This document shows, in pieces, positions 1 to 7,709 of a stretch of DNA of 11,028 bases. A program made the translations under genes and the position numbers. Source of the DNA: an uncultured Bacteroidota bacterium. GTDB lineage: Bacteria; Bacteroidota; Bacteroidia; Chitinophagales; Chitinophagaceae. The notes beneath the pieces were generated by a model. That model was not told the DNA's origin. It saw nothing but the letters and a program-made list of their open reading frames with translations, and did not search any database. The first letter of the stretch is position 1, and the number at the start of each line of letters is the position of its first letter. The stretch lies in the NCBI GenBank assembly GCA_946887345.1, contig CAMPKR010000049.1, forward strand, positions 1 through 11,028. The letters are read 5' to 3'.

Positions 1-285
1 GTAGTCAACCACGTCAAGCTCATAGCTGAGCAAGGCATAGTCCGGAAATGCTGATGTAATGATAGTTATCGGCAATGGCTTTACAGATTTCAGCAAGTCT
101 ATCCCCGTGATCTTTGGCATTTGTATATCAAGAAAAAGCAGGTCTACTCGTTCAGCTTTTATACACTCTATTGCTTCCATAGGATTGCCAAAAGACGCCT
201 TAAGCTCCAGTACGGGCATCTCCCTGGCAAACTTCTCCATCCCTTTACGGGCAAGAGGTTCATCATCTACTATAATGCATTCCAT
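1..285 (-). CDS. LytTR-family response regulator, receiver domain (partial, C-terminus outside window)
   Basis: The first 95 residues of a response regulator are visible and the reading frame runs off the window edge. They form a CheY-like receiver domain: the acidic pair D7-D8 after the first strand (IIVDDEP), the phosphoacceptor D53 in FLDIQMP, and T77-S78 at the end of the fourth strand (ITIITSAF). The sequence ends at LDVVDY, just before the expected Lys. A C-terminal LytTR DNA-binding domain is expected because the partner kinase is LytS-like and the VDDEPLA start is typical of that class, but it cannot be seen here. The start at 285 overlaps the kinase gene by 23 nt. An in-frame ATG at 297 would add MHSK. 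It probably acts in the cytoplasm as the phosphorylated output of the upstream kinase. Confidence 0.9.
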   Translation of the reverse strand, partial: MECIIVDDEPLARKGMEKFAREMPVLELKASFGNPMEAIECIKAERVDLLFLDIQMPKITGIDLLKSVKPLPITIITSAFPDYALLSYELDVVDY

Positions 286-1312
286 TTTGCTGTGCATGTA
301 TTTTCAGCTTTACGGTAAAAGTATCTTCATTCTTTATTATTTCCAGCTCATGCCGGCCGGGATATAGCAATTCCAGCCGGCGGGCAACATTTTGCAAACC
401 GATTCCACTCTTACCATTCATCCCTTCACTTTTGTTGTAGGTGTTAGTGGCAGTCATGGAAAACATATCATTTTCAGCTATTCCCTTTATCGAGATGCTG
501 TTCTTCTGCTCTGAATGGCGGGAAACATGCTTAAATGCATTTTCAAAGAAGGGTATCAGCATAAAAGGGGCTATCCGGAAGCGCCCTGCTATATCCAGTT
601 GTACATCTACTTCTATCAGGTCACCGTTGCGCATTTTCTCCAGCCATATATAGTCGTTCAGGAAGAGTATCTCCCTGTCTATATCCACTTCATTCTCCGA
701 GCATTCATAAAGCTGGTAACGCAACAATCCTGAAAAGCGAAGCAATGTCTCGGATGCTATCTTCTTGTCCAGATCTATCAATACATATATACTGTTAAGT
801 GCATTAAAAAGAAAGTGAGGATTTATCTGCGATTTCAGGAAACTAAGCTCGGTTTCCAGTTTCTCCTTTTCCAGCTGCTTCTTGTGTTGATCCAGCTGAT
901 AGCGCTGCGTGATAACCACCAACGCAACAAAAATAGCCGTTACCACCGTCAGATCTATTGACTGTGTGAAGGTGATAAAAAAGAAATTATTCAGTGGTTC
1001 ACCAATGGTGAACAGCGTGTAGAAATTCTGCGCCACGGAAGATAACAGCGCTGTACTTATAATAAATAAAATTGCCAGTCCTGTAAATAAAAGATGCCTT
1101 CCCTTATTTAAAAAACGGGGAATCAGGAAATATATACAGGCATAAACGCAGATCATCTGCGAACAGATAATTATGATAGCGTCGGGCAGGCTCTCCTCCA
1201 GCCCGCTGTTCAGTAGTTGCTGCCTTTGATGTAAAAGGCCCATAAATGCCCACACCCAGTAGGCCAGGTGCAATATTTTATATTTGAGAATAAACCTGGA
1301 TACCGAATTCAT
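263..1312 (-). CDS. LytS-type membrane sensor histidine kinase (His_kinase family)
   Basis: This 349-residue inner-membrane kinase probably phosphorylates the response regulator encoded immediately downstream. The N-terminal part has about four hydrophobic segments (roughly residues 8-27, 43-65, 72-95 and 108-135). A charged, probably coiled-coil linker (136-158) follows. The phosphoacceptor region is SQINPHFLFNALNSI with H166, the hallmark of the PF06580 family. The ATPase domain shows an N box (LIPFFENAFKHV, N258) and a G box (GIGLQNVARRLELLYP, 303-318). No extracellular sensor domain is visible beyond short loops, so the signal is unknown. Its start lies 2 nt after the stop of the preceding secreted-protein gene (TAG-TC-ATG), and no clear Shine-Dalgarno sequence is present, so translation may depend on coupling. 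The length suits the family and nothing is missing. Confidence 0.95.
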   Translation of the reverse strand: MNSVSRFILKYKILHLAYWVWAFMGLLHQRQQLLNSGLEESLPDAIIIICSQMICVYACIYFLIPRFLNKGRHLLFTGLAILFIISTALLSSVAQNFYTLFTIGEPLNNFFFITFTQSIDLTVVTAIFVALVVITQRYQLDQHKKQLEKEKLETELSFLKSQINPHFLFNALNSIYVLIDLDKKIASETLLRFSGLLRYQLYECSENEVDIDREILFLNDYIWLEKMRNGDLIEVDVQLDIAGRFRIAPFMLIPFFENAFKHVSRHSEQKNSISIKGIAENDMFSMTATNTYNKSEGMNGKSGIGLQNVARRLELLYPGRHELEIIKNEDTFTVKLKIHAQQNGMHYSR

Positions 1313-1314
1313 GA

Positions 1315-2016
1315 CTATCCGGGGACTAAGTGTAAAACCTTTTTATTTCCAATCATTGTACCTTTCCAATCATAAATAAAAACAATATACCAGCCCTCTG
1401 GCAGATCTGCCAACGACACTGTTTCGTTTCCCTGTACAAGTTTATTTTTTCTAACTACCTGGCCCCGGCTGTTTATCATTGTGAGCACTGTTGCTTCTGC
1501 CGTGCCAGACACTATTAAATGATCGCCGGCGGGATTGGGATACACATTAAATCCACCACGCGGCTGCCTTAATTCTGAGCCAAGCATCCAGTGATCAATA
1601 ATAAATACTATTTCGTTCCGCTGCGAATCATTAAACAGCTCTACTACCAGGTAATGCTTGCCGGCCGATGACGCAGAGAGATTTAGCATCAAATGAAAGT
1701 CTCCTTCCTCGCCGGCTTGATAAGGTGCGGTATTAAACACATTTCCTGCAAGCAGCTGGTTCCCGGAGTTGGATCGGCAGAGGGCGTTGTCACAGATAGC
1801 AAGATTCGCCGCGCCACTCCAGTCTGCAGGAAAGTCGTGGCCCGTTATTCTCCATTGAAGGAAAATCGGAGACGTTGAAATATTGGTAACAAGGTTGTAT
1901 ACATTACCGCTGCCAATAACCGCTGCCCTTACAGTATCATGCTGTGTCTCAAAAAACTGGGCCTTTGCCGCGCTGCAGGCCATCATTGCCATCATCAGCA
2001 GTTTTCTTCCGTTCAT
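1315..2016 (-). CDS. Small T9SS-secreted protein of unknown function with a Cys pair
   Basis: This 233-residue exported protein has a signal peptide (residues 1-19, cleavage probably after AKA before Q20). A roughly 120-residue domain follows that I cannot name. It contains FLQWRITGHDFPADW (52-66) and a CDNALC segment (C75 and C80) that could form a disulfide. The region around 100-145 looks beta-rich. The C-terminus from about 157 is a T9SS type A sorting domain (VYPNPAGDHLIV, then GWYIVFI and a Lys-rich final strand), which predicts passage through the outer membrane by the type IX system. The gene sits 57 nt after the GEVED gene and 2 nt before the kinase gene. That position makes it a candidate accessory or surface component of the signalling unit, but this is inference from spacing only. 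Confidence 0.88.
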   Translation of the reverse strand: MNGRKLLMMAMMACSAAKAQFFETQHDTVRAAVIGSGNVYNLVTNISTSPIFLQWRITGHDFPADWSGAANLAICDNALCRSNSGNQLLAGNVFNTAPYQAGEEGDFHLMLNLSASSAGKHYLVVELFNDSQRNEIVFIIDHWMLGSELRQPRGGFNVYPNPAGDHLIVSGTAEATVLTMINSRGQVVRKNKLVQGNETVSLADLPEGWYIVFIYDWKGTMIGNKKVLHLVPG

Positions 2017-2073
2017 CTCAGCAGTCTCAAACCTTTTACAGGGTTACCCCTAAGTTAAGAATAAAAAACCTAT

Positions 2074-3153
2074 TCACTCCACCAGCAGCCGCACTGTCTC
2101 CCGCCCTTTTTCAGTTTCCACTTGCAGCAGATACACCCCGCGTGCCATCTCCCCCGGCAACCGGCATACTATCTTCTCTTTTTCATTTTCCTGCGAGCGG
2201 TATAATTCCAGGACTTGCCTGCCTGTCATATCGTATAAGCTAATGCTTAAGCTGCCGGACACTGCCACTTCTACGCTGATATGGTCGCTCGCAGGATTAG
2301 GATACACGGCAATACCATTCCCCGGGCTAACTTTTTCAATACCCGTAGTAACCGGCTGTGTATTAAAGGCCATTGCAGACCAATTGGAATAACTCGAATC
2401 GTTACACTTCGAACGGATAAAGAAATAATACGACGAGTTGGGATTCAAACTCGTTACTGTTTGCGTTACTCCCGCTATATTTGTCCCCGTGGCAGGGAAC
2501 GTGCTCGTTACACTGATCGCATACTGGTAGCCCACAACTCCGCCGGCAGCGGTCCAGCTAAAACTGGCGCTGTTGGAACCGGCAGAGGTCAGTGTCAGAT
2601 TAGTAATAGCGTTACATGGCGGAGCTACCTCCAGGTTATAATCCTCTGCCTCTCCATACTGCAGCAGGTCGCAGGCAGCGAAATTGGTTACAGGTTGAAA
2701 GCTGCCGGCGGACGCGCATCTTACCCTCAGCCTCCTCGGCCCGGGACTGAGACCCACCGGTATCTGGAAACTACCTGAAGCCGCCATCCCCGGGGCTATA
2801 GCTGTGGTAAACATATCCTCGCCCGGATCATCAAAGTCGAAATCGTTGTTCCAATCCACGAATATCTTAAAACCTTCATCAAAATTCAGGTTGTTGAAGA
2901 CGCTGAAATTCACAAACGCACCGGCCATTGCCTTGTGTATCTTATTAGGATAGTAGGTGTACGAAAGGGGATAGCTGTCACAGCCGGAATTAATATTGGA
3001 AATGTTAGTCATTCCTCCTGTTGTGTAAAAGGAAGCGATTTCATCAGACCCGCAACCTATCGTATACAGATTGCTATCACAATACTGCGCCAAACCTGTA
3101 GATGGCAAACCTGCAACCAACATGATAACCTTTAATAACTGTCTTGTCTTCAT
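2074..3153 (-). CDS. T9SS-secreted GEVED / fibronectin type III protein
   Basis: This 359-residue surface or extracellular protein has a signal peptide (about 1-22, ending GLAQ). A GEVED-type domain spans about 24-176: an acidic DWNNDFDFDDPGED stretch at 100-113 that resembles a calcium-binding loop, then LRVRC and the family-defining YGEAEDY at 166-172. A fibronectin type III domain follows at about 178-267 (the SASFSWTAAG strand, then SYYFFIRSKC and SYSNWS). The T9SS type A sorting domain runs from about 281 to 359 (VYPNPASDHISVEV, GRQVLEL, GVYLLQV). Such proteins are generally exported enzymes' partners, adhesins or matrix proteins; no catalytic domain is visible here. The gene starts 11 nt after the stop of the Omp28-like gene, so the two are probably cotranscribed. 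Confidence 0.93.
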   Translation of the reverse strand: MKTRQLLKVIMLVAGLPSTGLAQYCDSNLYTIGCGSDEIASFYTTGGMTNISNINSGCDSYPLSYTYYPNKIHKAMAGAFVNFSVFNNLNFDEGFKIFVDWNNDFDFDDPGEDMFTTAIAPGMAASGSFQIPVGLSPGPRRLRVRCASAGSFQPVTNFAACDLLQYGEAEDYNLEVAPPCNAITNLTLTSAGSNSASFSWTAAGGVVGYQYAISVTSTFPATGTNIAGVTQTVTSLNPNSSYYFFIRSKCNDSSYSNWSAMAFNTQPVTTGIEKVSPGNGIAVYPNPASDHISVEVAVSGSLSISLYDMTGRQVLELYRSQENEKEKIVCRLPGEMARGVYLLQVETEKGRETVRLLVE

Positions 3154-3164
3154 ATAATATTGGT

Positions 3165-4262
3165 TTAGTCTATCCTCAATTTTTTTACAGCATTTACCGA
3201 ACCTGAAACTATTCTCAGCATATAGTTACCTGCAGGCAATTCCGGTAGCAATACATCCTTTGCAGGTAAGCGGCCCTTATAAAATTCAGATATTAGCTTC
3301 CCGTCAAGAGAATAAATATTCACACTATATTGCTCATCACTATTTCCCGGCGCATCAATATTCAGCCTGTCTTTTGCAGGAATCGGATAAATATTGAACG
3401 CATCTGCTTCTGCAATCTGCCTCACATTCACCGGCTCAGTGTTCTTATTGGTGACATTCTCAATTTCATAGAGGCCGGTTGAAGGGTTCTTCTTGTACAC
3501 AATCGCATAGTAGCGCAGATGACCATGCACCCAACCGGAAGGTATCTTCCTCTTAAACGTTTGATAGAATTCCTGGTTAGCCGCTATAGAACCAGTAAAA
3601 AGCAACTTACCCCATATGCCATGCTCTACAGCATCTTTAAGGGTATACCTATGCCAACCGTTGCCTGCCGGCAGATCTGATTGAAAGCCAAACAAGCTGT
3701 CTTCGGCTATGTACACCGCTATCCTGTACTCACCGCTTAGCGGCTGCAGCGTTCTTACCCGTGTGCGCACTATCAGGGAATCAGGATTCTTTATCTCCGC
3801 ACTGAATCCCACACCTACAACAGCCGGTTGGGAAACCTCCTGGTTTACATAATAAAGTATTGAATCGATAGCAGGCCTTATAAGGGTATCTTCAATATTA
3901 TCCTGGTCACCCAGGAAATCCAGCTCATTGAACGAATCCATGTCCAGGTTGTCTACACAAAAGCTCGGAACAGCGATAATTGGAGCCGGCATTGTGTTGA
4001 TGATAAGATTGTCAAGATTGGGCGCATTCAACACGTTCCAGTTGCTTGACACATGCAGGGTTACATTATAAGCCTTGTAGCCCGTGTCCAGTGTTTGTCT
4101 TTTCACCAGCGAGTCGTAGATATCCCATCCCCATGTTCCACAGGTAGGACACCAGTCTTCCGAATGTCTTACCATCAGCGTCCGGCGCTGCGTCTGCAGG
4201 TCTTGTGCAAACAGGCAAATTTCTGATAACAATAGTAATAGCGTAAAAGCAGCTCTTTTCAT
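3165..4262 (-). CDS. Omp28-related, thioredoxin-like T9SS-secreted protein
   Basis: This 365-residue exported protein has a signal peptide (about 1-19, ending LFA before Q20). Immediately after it comes a thioredoxin-like segment with an EDWCPTCGTWGWD motif (C38 and C41, a CxxC active-site pattern). A MPAPIIAVPSF stretch follows (91-101) that could carry the cis-proline loop. The middle region (about 145-255) has a beta-rich pattern seen in Omp28-related outer membrane proteins of Bacteroidota, including EYRIAVYIAEDSL and LRYYAIVYKKN. The C-terminus from about 288 is a T9SS sorting domain in which the usual YPNPA reads YPIPA. It may be a surface-exposed thiol or disulfide-active protein or simply a structural one; activity is not shown. 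It appears to be the first gene of the left-hand operon. Confidence 0.85.
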   Translation of the reverse strand: MKRAAFTLLLLLSEICLFAQDLQTQRRTLMVRHSEDWCPTCGTWGWDIYDSLVKRQTLDTGYKAYNVTLHVSSNWNVLNAPNLDNLIINTMPAPIIAVPSFCVDNLDMDSFNELDFLGDQDNIEDTLIRPAIDSILYYVNQEVSQPAVVGVGFSAEIKNPDSLIVRTRVRTLQPLSGEYRIAVYIAEDSLFGFQSDLPAGNGWHRYTLKDAVEHGIWGKLLFTGSIAANQEFYQTFKRKIPSGWVHGHLRYYAIVYKKNPSTGLYEIENVTNKNTEPVNVRQIAEADAFNIYPIPAKDRLNIDAPGNSDEQYSVNIYSLDGKLISEFYKGRLPAKDVLLPELPAGNYMLRIVSGSVNAVKKLRID

Positions 4263-4281
4263 AATAGGATCTTTTATACCG

Positions 4282-4308
4282 CAAACCTAGCCTGTATGGC
4301 AGAAGCAA
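4282..4308 (-). promoter_or_regulatory. Candidate Bacteroidota-type promoter for the Omp28-like operon
   Basis: On the minus strand TAGGTTTG (4289 down to 4282) fits the Bacteroidota -7 consensus TAnnTTTG. A TTG triplet (4308-4306) lies 16 nt upstream, which is somewhat short for the -33 element. A start site about 6 nt downstream would leave only 10-20 nt of leader before the ATG at 4262. The call rests on motif match and position only. Confidence 0.4.
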
Positions 4309-4507
4309 TAAAAAGATCTACACCAACTGCAGAAAACACATGTTATCAGTAAATAAAATGAGGACAAACGGGCAGTGCCCCAAATAGAAGTACCAGCATA
4401 AGAATATGCCGGTCTTTCTAAACTAAAGCTATTGCACATCCACGGAATACAGATGTACTTGAATAACACTGCCTATATAACGAGGGCAATGTTGAAATAT
4501 TGCGTAT

Positions 4508-4547
4508 ATAAATGTAAAGGCTGCCCCAGGGCAGCCTTTACATTTAT
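4508..4547 (-). terminator. Intrinsic-type terminator hairpin of the DEAD-box helicase gene
   Basis: A perfect 18-bp stem (4508-4525 with 4530-4547) closes a 4-nt loop. The core is AAAGGCTGCC paired with GGCAGCCTTT. The helicase stop codon (4546-4544) lies inside the upstream arm. No long T tract follows the stem; the T-rich sequence is in the descending arm itself (TTTACATTTATAT). The GC core with A/T-rich flanks and its position at the gene end support termination of minus-strand transcription. Confidence 0.8.
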
Positions 4548-5830
4548 TGTGCTTTATTGTTGGCGTTGCTGTGTTTTCTTTTGCCACGCCACTTGTTGTT
4601 ATTGTTCTTTGGCTTCTGCCCTGTATTGATCGCATTGGGCCTCTGCACTACTTCCTTCCCCTTTGGTGGCCTTATCTGCAGCACTCCTGAATCCGTAGCA
4701 GGGAATGGATGGTTTTGAACCACAGGTATTTGCAGCCCTATCAGCTTTTGTATTGCCTTCAGTTCATCCCTTTCTTCTGCATCTACAAACGACATAGCTA
4801 TACCGCTGGTACCTGCACGTGCTGTACGGCCAATACGGTGAACGTATGTTTCCGGTACATCCGGCAGTTCGTAGTTGATCACATGCGAGATCGCTTCCAC
4901 GTCTATACCTCTTGCCGCAATATCCGTTGCTATCAGCACGGGCGTCTCACCCGACTTAAAATTACTCAACGCGCGTTGTCTCGCGTTCTGCGACTTATTA
5001 CCGTGTATAGCTTCTGCCTTTATACCGTCTTTATAAAGTTCTTTTACTACTTTATCTGCACCATGCTTGGTACGTGTAAATACCAATGCGCTTTTTACAG
5101 ACCGGTCTTTTAATATCAGCGGAAGCAATTTCCTCTTGTCCTTCTTATCTACAAAGAATACTGACTGGTCTATCTTTTCCACTGTAGAGGAAACCGGTGT
5201 TACTTCTACTTTCTCCGGGCTCACAAGTATGGTGTTAGCCAGCTTCTGAATCTCCGGTGGCATCGTTGCCGAGAAGAAAAGCGTTTGCTTCTTCAGCGGT
5301 AGCTTGGTAATTACTTTCCGCACGTCATGTATAAAGCCCATGTCCAGCATGCGGTCCGCTTCGTCCAGCACAAAGATGCTGAGGCCATTCAGGTGCACGA
5401 ATCGCTGTCCTATCAGGTCAAGCAGTCTTCCGGGTGTCGCTACCAGTATATCTATTCCTGCTTTCAATGCTTTTACCTGCGCACCCTGCGGCACACCGCC
5501 AAATATTACGGTGTGTCTCAGGTCCAGGTTCTTTCCATACGCACTAAAACTTTCGCCTATCTGTATGGCTAGTTCACGGGTTGGTGTAAGCACCAGCGCC
5601 TTTATTTGTTTGTGGTGTCCCCTTTCCATGGGCAACTCACTCAGCCTTTGTAACACCGGTATTGCAAAAGATGCGGTCTTTCCGGTTCCTGTCTGGGCAC
5701 AACCAAGCAGGTCGCGGCCTTCCAGGGCAATTGGTATAGCTTCCTTCTGTATAGGGGTAGGTGTAGTATATCCCTCATCAGTCAACGCCTCAAGTATGGG
5801 CGCGATGAGGCTTAAATCTTTAAATGTCAT
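4544..5830 (-). CDS. rhlE: DEAD-box ATP-dependent RNA helicase, RhlE type
   Basis: This 428-residue cytoplasmic RNA helicase probably unwinds structured RNA in ribosome assembly or RNA decay. Motifs appear in canonical order: Q motif (F3 and PTPIQ at 24-28), Walker A AQTGTGKT (45-52), PTRELA (83-88), GG (111-112), TPGR (132-135), DEAD (156-159), SAT (187-189), ARGID (306-310) and HRIGRTAR (331-338). A basic, Asn-rich low-complexity tail (about 405-428) probably adds nonspecific RNA binding, as in RhlE and related proteins. I chose the ATG at 5830 (MTFKDL); an in-frame TTG at 5836 would add two residues and is less likely. The gene stands alone between two hairpins, with its own promoter-like element upstream. 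The symbol is by family resemblance; Bacteroidota often carry several paralogues. Confidence 0.96.
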   Translation of the reverse strand: MTFKDLSLIAPILEALTDEGYTTPTPIQKEAIPIALEGRDLLGCAQTGTGKTASFAIPVLQRLSELPMERGHHKQIKALVLTPTRELAIQIGESFSAYGKNLDLRHTVIFGGVPQGAQVKALKAGIDILVATPGRLLDLIGQRFVHLNGLSIFVLDEADRMLDMGFIHDVRKVITKLPLKKQTLFFSATMPPEIQKLANTILVSPEKVEVTPVSSTVEKIDQSVFFVDKKDKRKLLPLILKDRSVKSALVFTRTKHGADKVVKELYKDGIKAEAIHGNKSQNARQRALSNFKSGETPVLIATDIAARGIDVEAISHVINYELPDVPETYVHRIGRTARAGTSGIAMSFVDAEERDELKAIQKLIGLQIPVVQNHPFPATDSGVLQIRPPKGKEVVQRPNAINTGQKPKNNNNKWRGKRKHSNANNKAQ

Positions 5831-5910
5831 CGTCAATTTATAATATGAATAATAACTAAGTGGAGGGAAACAATATGCAACTCGATTATGTAACTCAACC
5901 GTTAGAGCCC

Positions 5911-5918
5911 CAAAGATA
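5911..5918 (-). promoter_or_regulatory. Bacteroidota -7 promoter element upstream of the DEAD-box helicase gene
   Basis: The minus strand reads TATCTTTG here, an exact match to the TAnnTTTG consensus of the primary Bacteroidota sigma factor. No clean TTG lies at the ideal -33 distance; an A/T-rich GTTTAATATTTTAG sits there instead. A start site near 5905 would give a leader of about 75 nt before the ATG at 5830, long enough to hold RNA structure. Confidence 0.55.
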
Positions 5919-5960
5919 CGACTAAAATATTAAACGGATTTCCCAAGCGTGTGTTAAGCT

Positions 5961-5997
5961 TATAATAAAGGCCGTCGCATGGACGGCCTTTATTATA
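5961..5997 (-). terminator. Intrinsic-type terminator hairpin of the ELWxxDGT repeat gene
   Basis: A perfect 16-bp inverted repeat (5961-5976 with 5982-5997) has a 5-nt loop. The core is AAAGGCCGTC paired with GACGGCCTTT, flanked by A/T-rich ends. It begins 18 nt after the TAG of the upstream minus-strand gene and lies upstream of the helicase promoter element, so it separates the two units. As with the other hairpin here, the T-rich part lies mainly within the stem. Confidence 0.85.
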
Positions 5998-6015
5998 GTA
6001 AAATACCTGTTTTGG

Positions 6016-7647
6016 CTAGTATTTAAGCACCTTTTGCAGCTGTACTCTCCCCTCGGCATCTCTGATACGCAGCATATACATACCGGTTCCATAGGCGCTC
6101 ATATCCAGTATATCGTTTTCTTTTAGGGCTGCCCTTTCTTCCAGCAGCATGCCGACACTATTATATAGACTCAGCGAATAACCCTTACCGGGTAAAGCTA
6201 TATTTAGCGTGCCCTGCACAGGATTAGGATACACATCTACGCTTTCCTGCACCTTTGTGGTATTATTCACACTGGCCGGATCAGGCGTACTAAAACTGTA
6301 AAGCTCATTCCCATAGTCGCTCCTATATTCAGCCTGGAAATAAAGCGAGGTGTCATGTACCATTGGTATTGCTGTCGATAACGGACCCGGAAGCGGACTG
6401 ATAGTCGGCGCTCTTATCACCGTATTGGCCAATGTTCCGTCGCTTTCCCAAAGATGAAATCCATTTGAACCGTCATCTGCAATAAAATACATCTTACCGT
6501 GGTAAATAACATGATAGTATGGAAGCCCGTCGCCTGATCCCGGGTTGAAGTCTTTGAAAAGTACCGTTCCGGCAGATGTGCCGTCTGTTACCCACATTTC
6601 ATATCCGGCCGCTCCGTCGCTGGCGCGAAAGTATAGTTTACCATTATACTCCAGGAAATCCCAGGGAACGCTGCCATTTACGCCCGGGTTGATGTCTTTA
6701 AACATCATGGTGCCTGAGGCAGTACCGTCACTCACCCAAAGCTCACAGCCATTGGGAACGTCCGATCCCTGGAAGTAGAGCATACCATTATATACTCCGA
6801 ATATATCCTGGATAGTACCGCTGATGCAGCCACCTATATTCACATTGGCAACCAGTGTGGTTCCTGCTGTGGTTCCATCAGTACAATACAAGCCATCCAG
6901 AGTACCGTCATACGCACTGAAATAAACCTTACCGGCAAAGGCAACAAAACGATCAGGTCCGCTGGCTCCGGAACCTGCATTTATGTCCTTAAGCAGAGAC
7001 GTTCCCGCAGTCGTACCGTCAGATATCCATAGTTCCCTTCCGTTACTGCCATCAAATGCACTGAAAAAGAAGCGGCTGCCATCTACATAAAGATAGAACG
7101 GCGTGCCATCATTACTACCGGGATAGATATCCTTTAGCATCGTGGTTCCTACGCTCGTCCCGTCTGTCACCCATAGCTCGCGGCCATTCGTACCGTCTTC
7201 AGCAGTAAAGTAGACCTTTCCACCCATCAATATAAATTCCTTCGGGTCACCCCAGCCGGTACCGGGCAGAATATCCTTTAAAAGCTGCGTGCCGGCCAGC
7301 GTTCCGTCAGTTATCCATACTTCCCGGCCGGTTGCGCCATCTTCAGCGGAAAATATAACCTTGGTACCCAACTCTATAAAGCCTGCCGGATGGCTGCTGT
7401 CGGCACCGACATAAATGTCCTTCAGCATTTGGGTTCCCGAAGTGGTACCATCCGAGATCCAAAGCTCCGAGCCGGTCACGCCATTGGCTGCACAAAAGTA
7501 AAGTTTGCCAAGGCAGGAAGCCAGGCGAAGCGGCTTGGAATCACCCCCACCGCTATTAATGTCCTTAACCAATGTTGGCTCCTGTGCTTGTACTGCAATA
7601 AATGAAACCGAAAAAAGAAAAGAGAGTAAGTAAATCTTAACCTTCAT
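6016..7647 (-). CDS. T9SS-secreted ELWxxDGT-repeat (predicted beta-propeller-like) protein
   Basis: This 543-residue exported protein has a signal peptide (1-22, hydrophobic core then VQAQ). It is built almost entirely from eight copies of an ELWxxDGT motif at residues 61, 109, 157, 205, 252 (degenerate, GLYCTDGT), 302, 350 and 398. A ninth weak copy ends at NELYSF near 448. Spacing is 47-50 residues, usually 48. Each unit also holds a KxYF(S/T)AxDGxxG strand and an LKDIxPG turn. The regular Asp/Gly-rich units suggest a beta-propeller or similar repeat fold; that fold is inference. The T9SS type A sorting domain spans about 470-543 (VYPNPVQGTLNIAL, GMYMLRI). I chose the ATG at 7647 because it gives a clean signal peptide; the frame is open to 7731 but the added residues do not fit. 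The gene ends at a strong terminator. Confidence 0.93.
   Translation of the reverse strand: MKVKIYLLSFLFSVSFIAVQAQEPTLVKDINSGGGDSKPLRLASCLGKLYFCAANGVTGSELWISDGTTSGTQMLKDIYVGADSSHPAGFIELGTKVIFSAEDGATGREVWITDGTLAGTQLLKDILPGTGWGDPKEFILMGGKVYFTAEDGTNGRELWVTDGTSVGTTMLKDIYPGSNDGTPFYLYVDGSRFFFSAFDGSNGRELWISDGTTAGTSLLKDINAGSGASGPDRFVAFAGKVYFSAYDGTLDGLYCTDGTTAGTTLVANVNIGGCISGTIQDIFGVYNGMLYFQGSDVPNGCELWVSDGTASGTMMFKDINPGVNGSVPWDFLEYNGKLYFRASDGAAGYEMWVTDGTSAGTVLFKDFNPGSGDGLPYYHVIYHGKMYFIADDGSNGFHLWESDGTLANTVIRAPTISPLPGPLSTAIPMVHDTSLYFQAEYRSDYGNELYSFSTPDPASVNNTTKVQESVDVYPNPVQGTLNIALPGKGYSLSLYNSVGMLLEERAALKENDILDMSAYGTGMYMLRIRDAEGRVQLQKVLKY
6298..7581 (-). repeat. Tandem coding repeats of about 144 bp (ELWxxDGT units)
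   Basis: These are eight clear and one degenerate repeat units within the coding sequence, with a period of 48 codons (range 47-50). The DNA copies have diverged at many positions, though recurring stretches around the DGT motif codons and the LKDI codons are easy to see. The conservation is at protein level, which argues against very recent tandem duplication. Confidence 0.85.
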
Positions 7648-7709
7648 ACATAGTGCTTTAGAAAGTGAACAATATACCCTTTCATAAAGTTCGGCGAATT
7701 TGTTCAATA

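Noticed and set aside
2028..2035. AAGGTTTG as a possible -7 element before the 233-residue cargo gene
   Set aside because: The first base of TAnnTTTG is missing, no TTG lies upstream at a suitable distance, and the 57-nt gap is compatible with readthrough from the GEVED gene.
2281..2778. 165-codon open frame on the plus strand
   Set aside because: It is antisense to the GEVED/fibronectin gene; the Arg-rich product shows no recognisable features.
4465..4493. Imperfect inverted repeat AACACTGCC / GGCAATGTT downstream of the helicase terminator
   Set aside because: It has only nine pairs, one of them a G-U wobble on the minus strand, with an 11-nt loop and no T tract. It is too weak to call a second terminator or an RNA gene.
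4066..4635. Three short minus-strand frames (4066-4308, 4287-4469, 4429-4635) between and over the helicase and Omp28-like genes
   Set aside because: They overlap real genes or the terminator, have no start-site support, and encode Cys/Tyr-rich sequences without family resemblance.
5304..5843. 179-codon open frame on the plus strand
   Set aside because: It is antisense to the helicase motifs; the Ser/Cys/Pro-rich product is a shadow of a strongly conserved gene.
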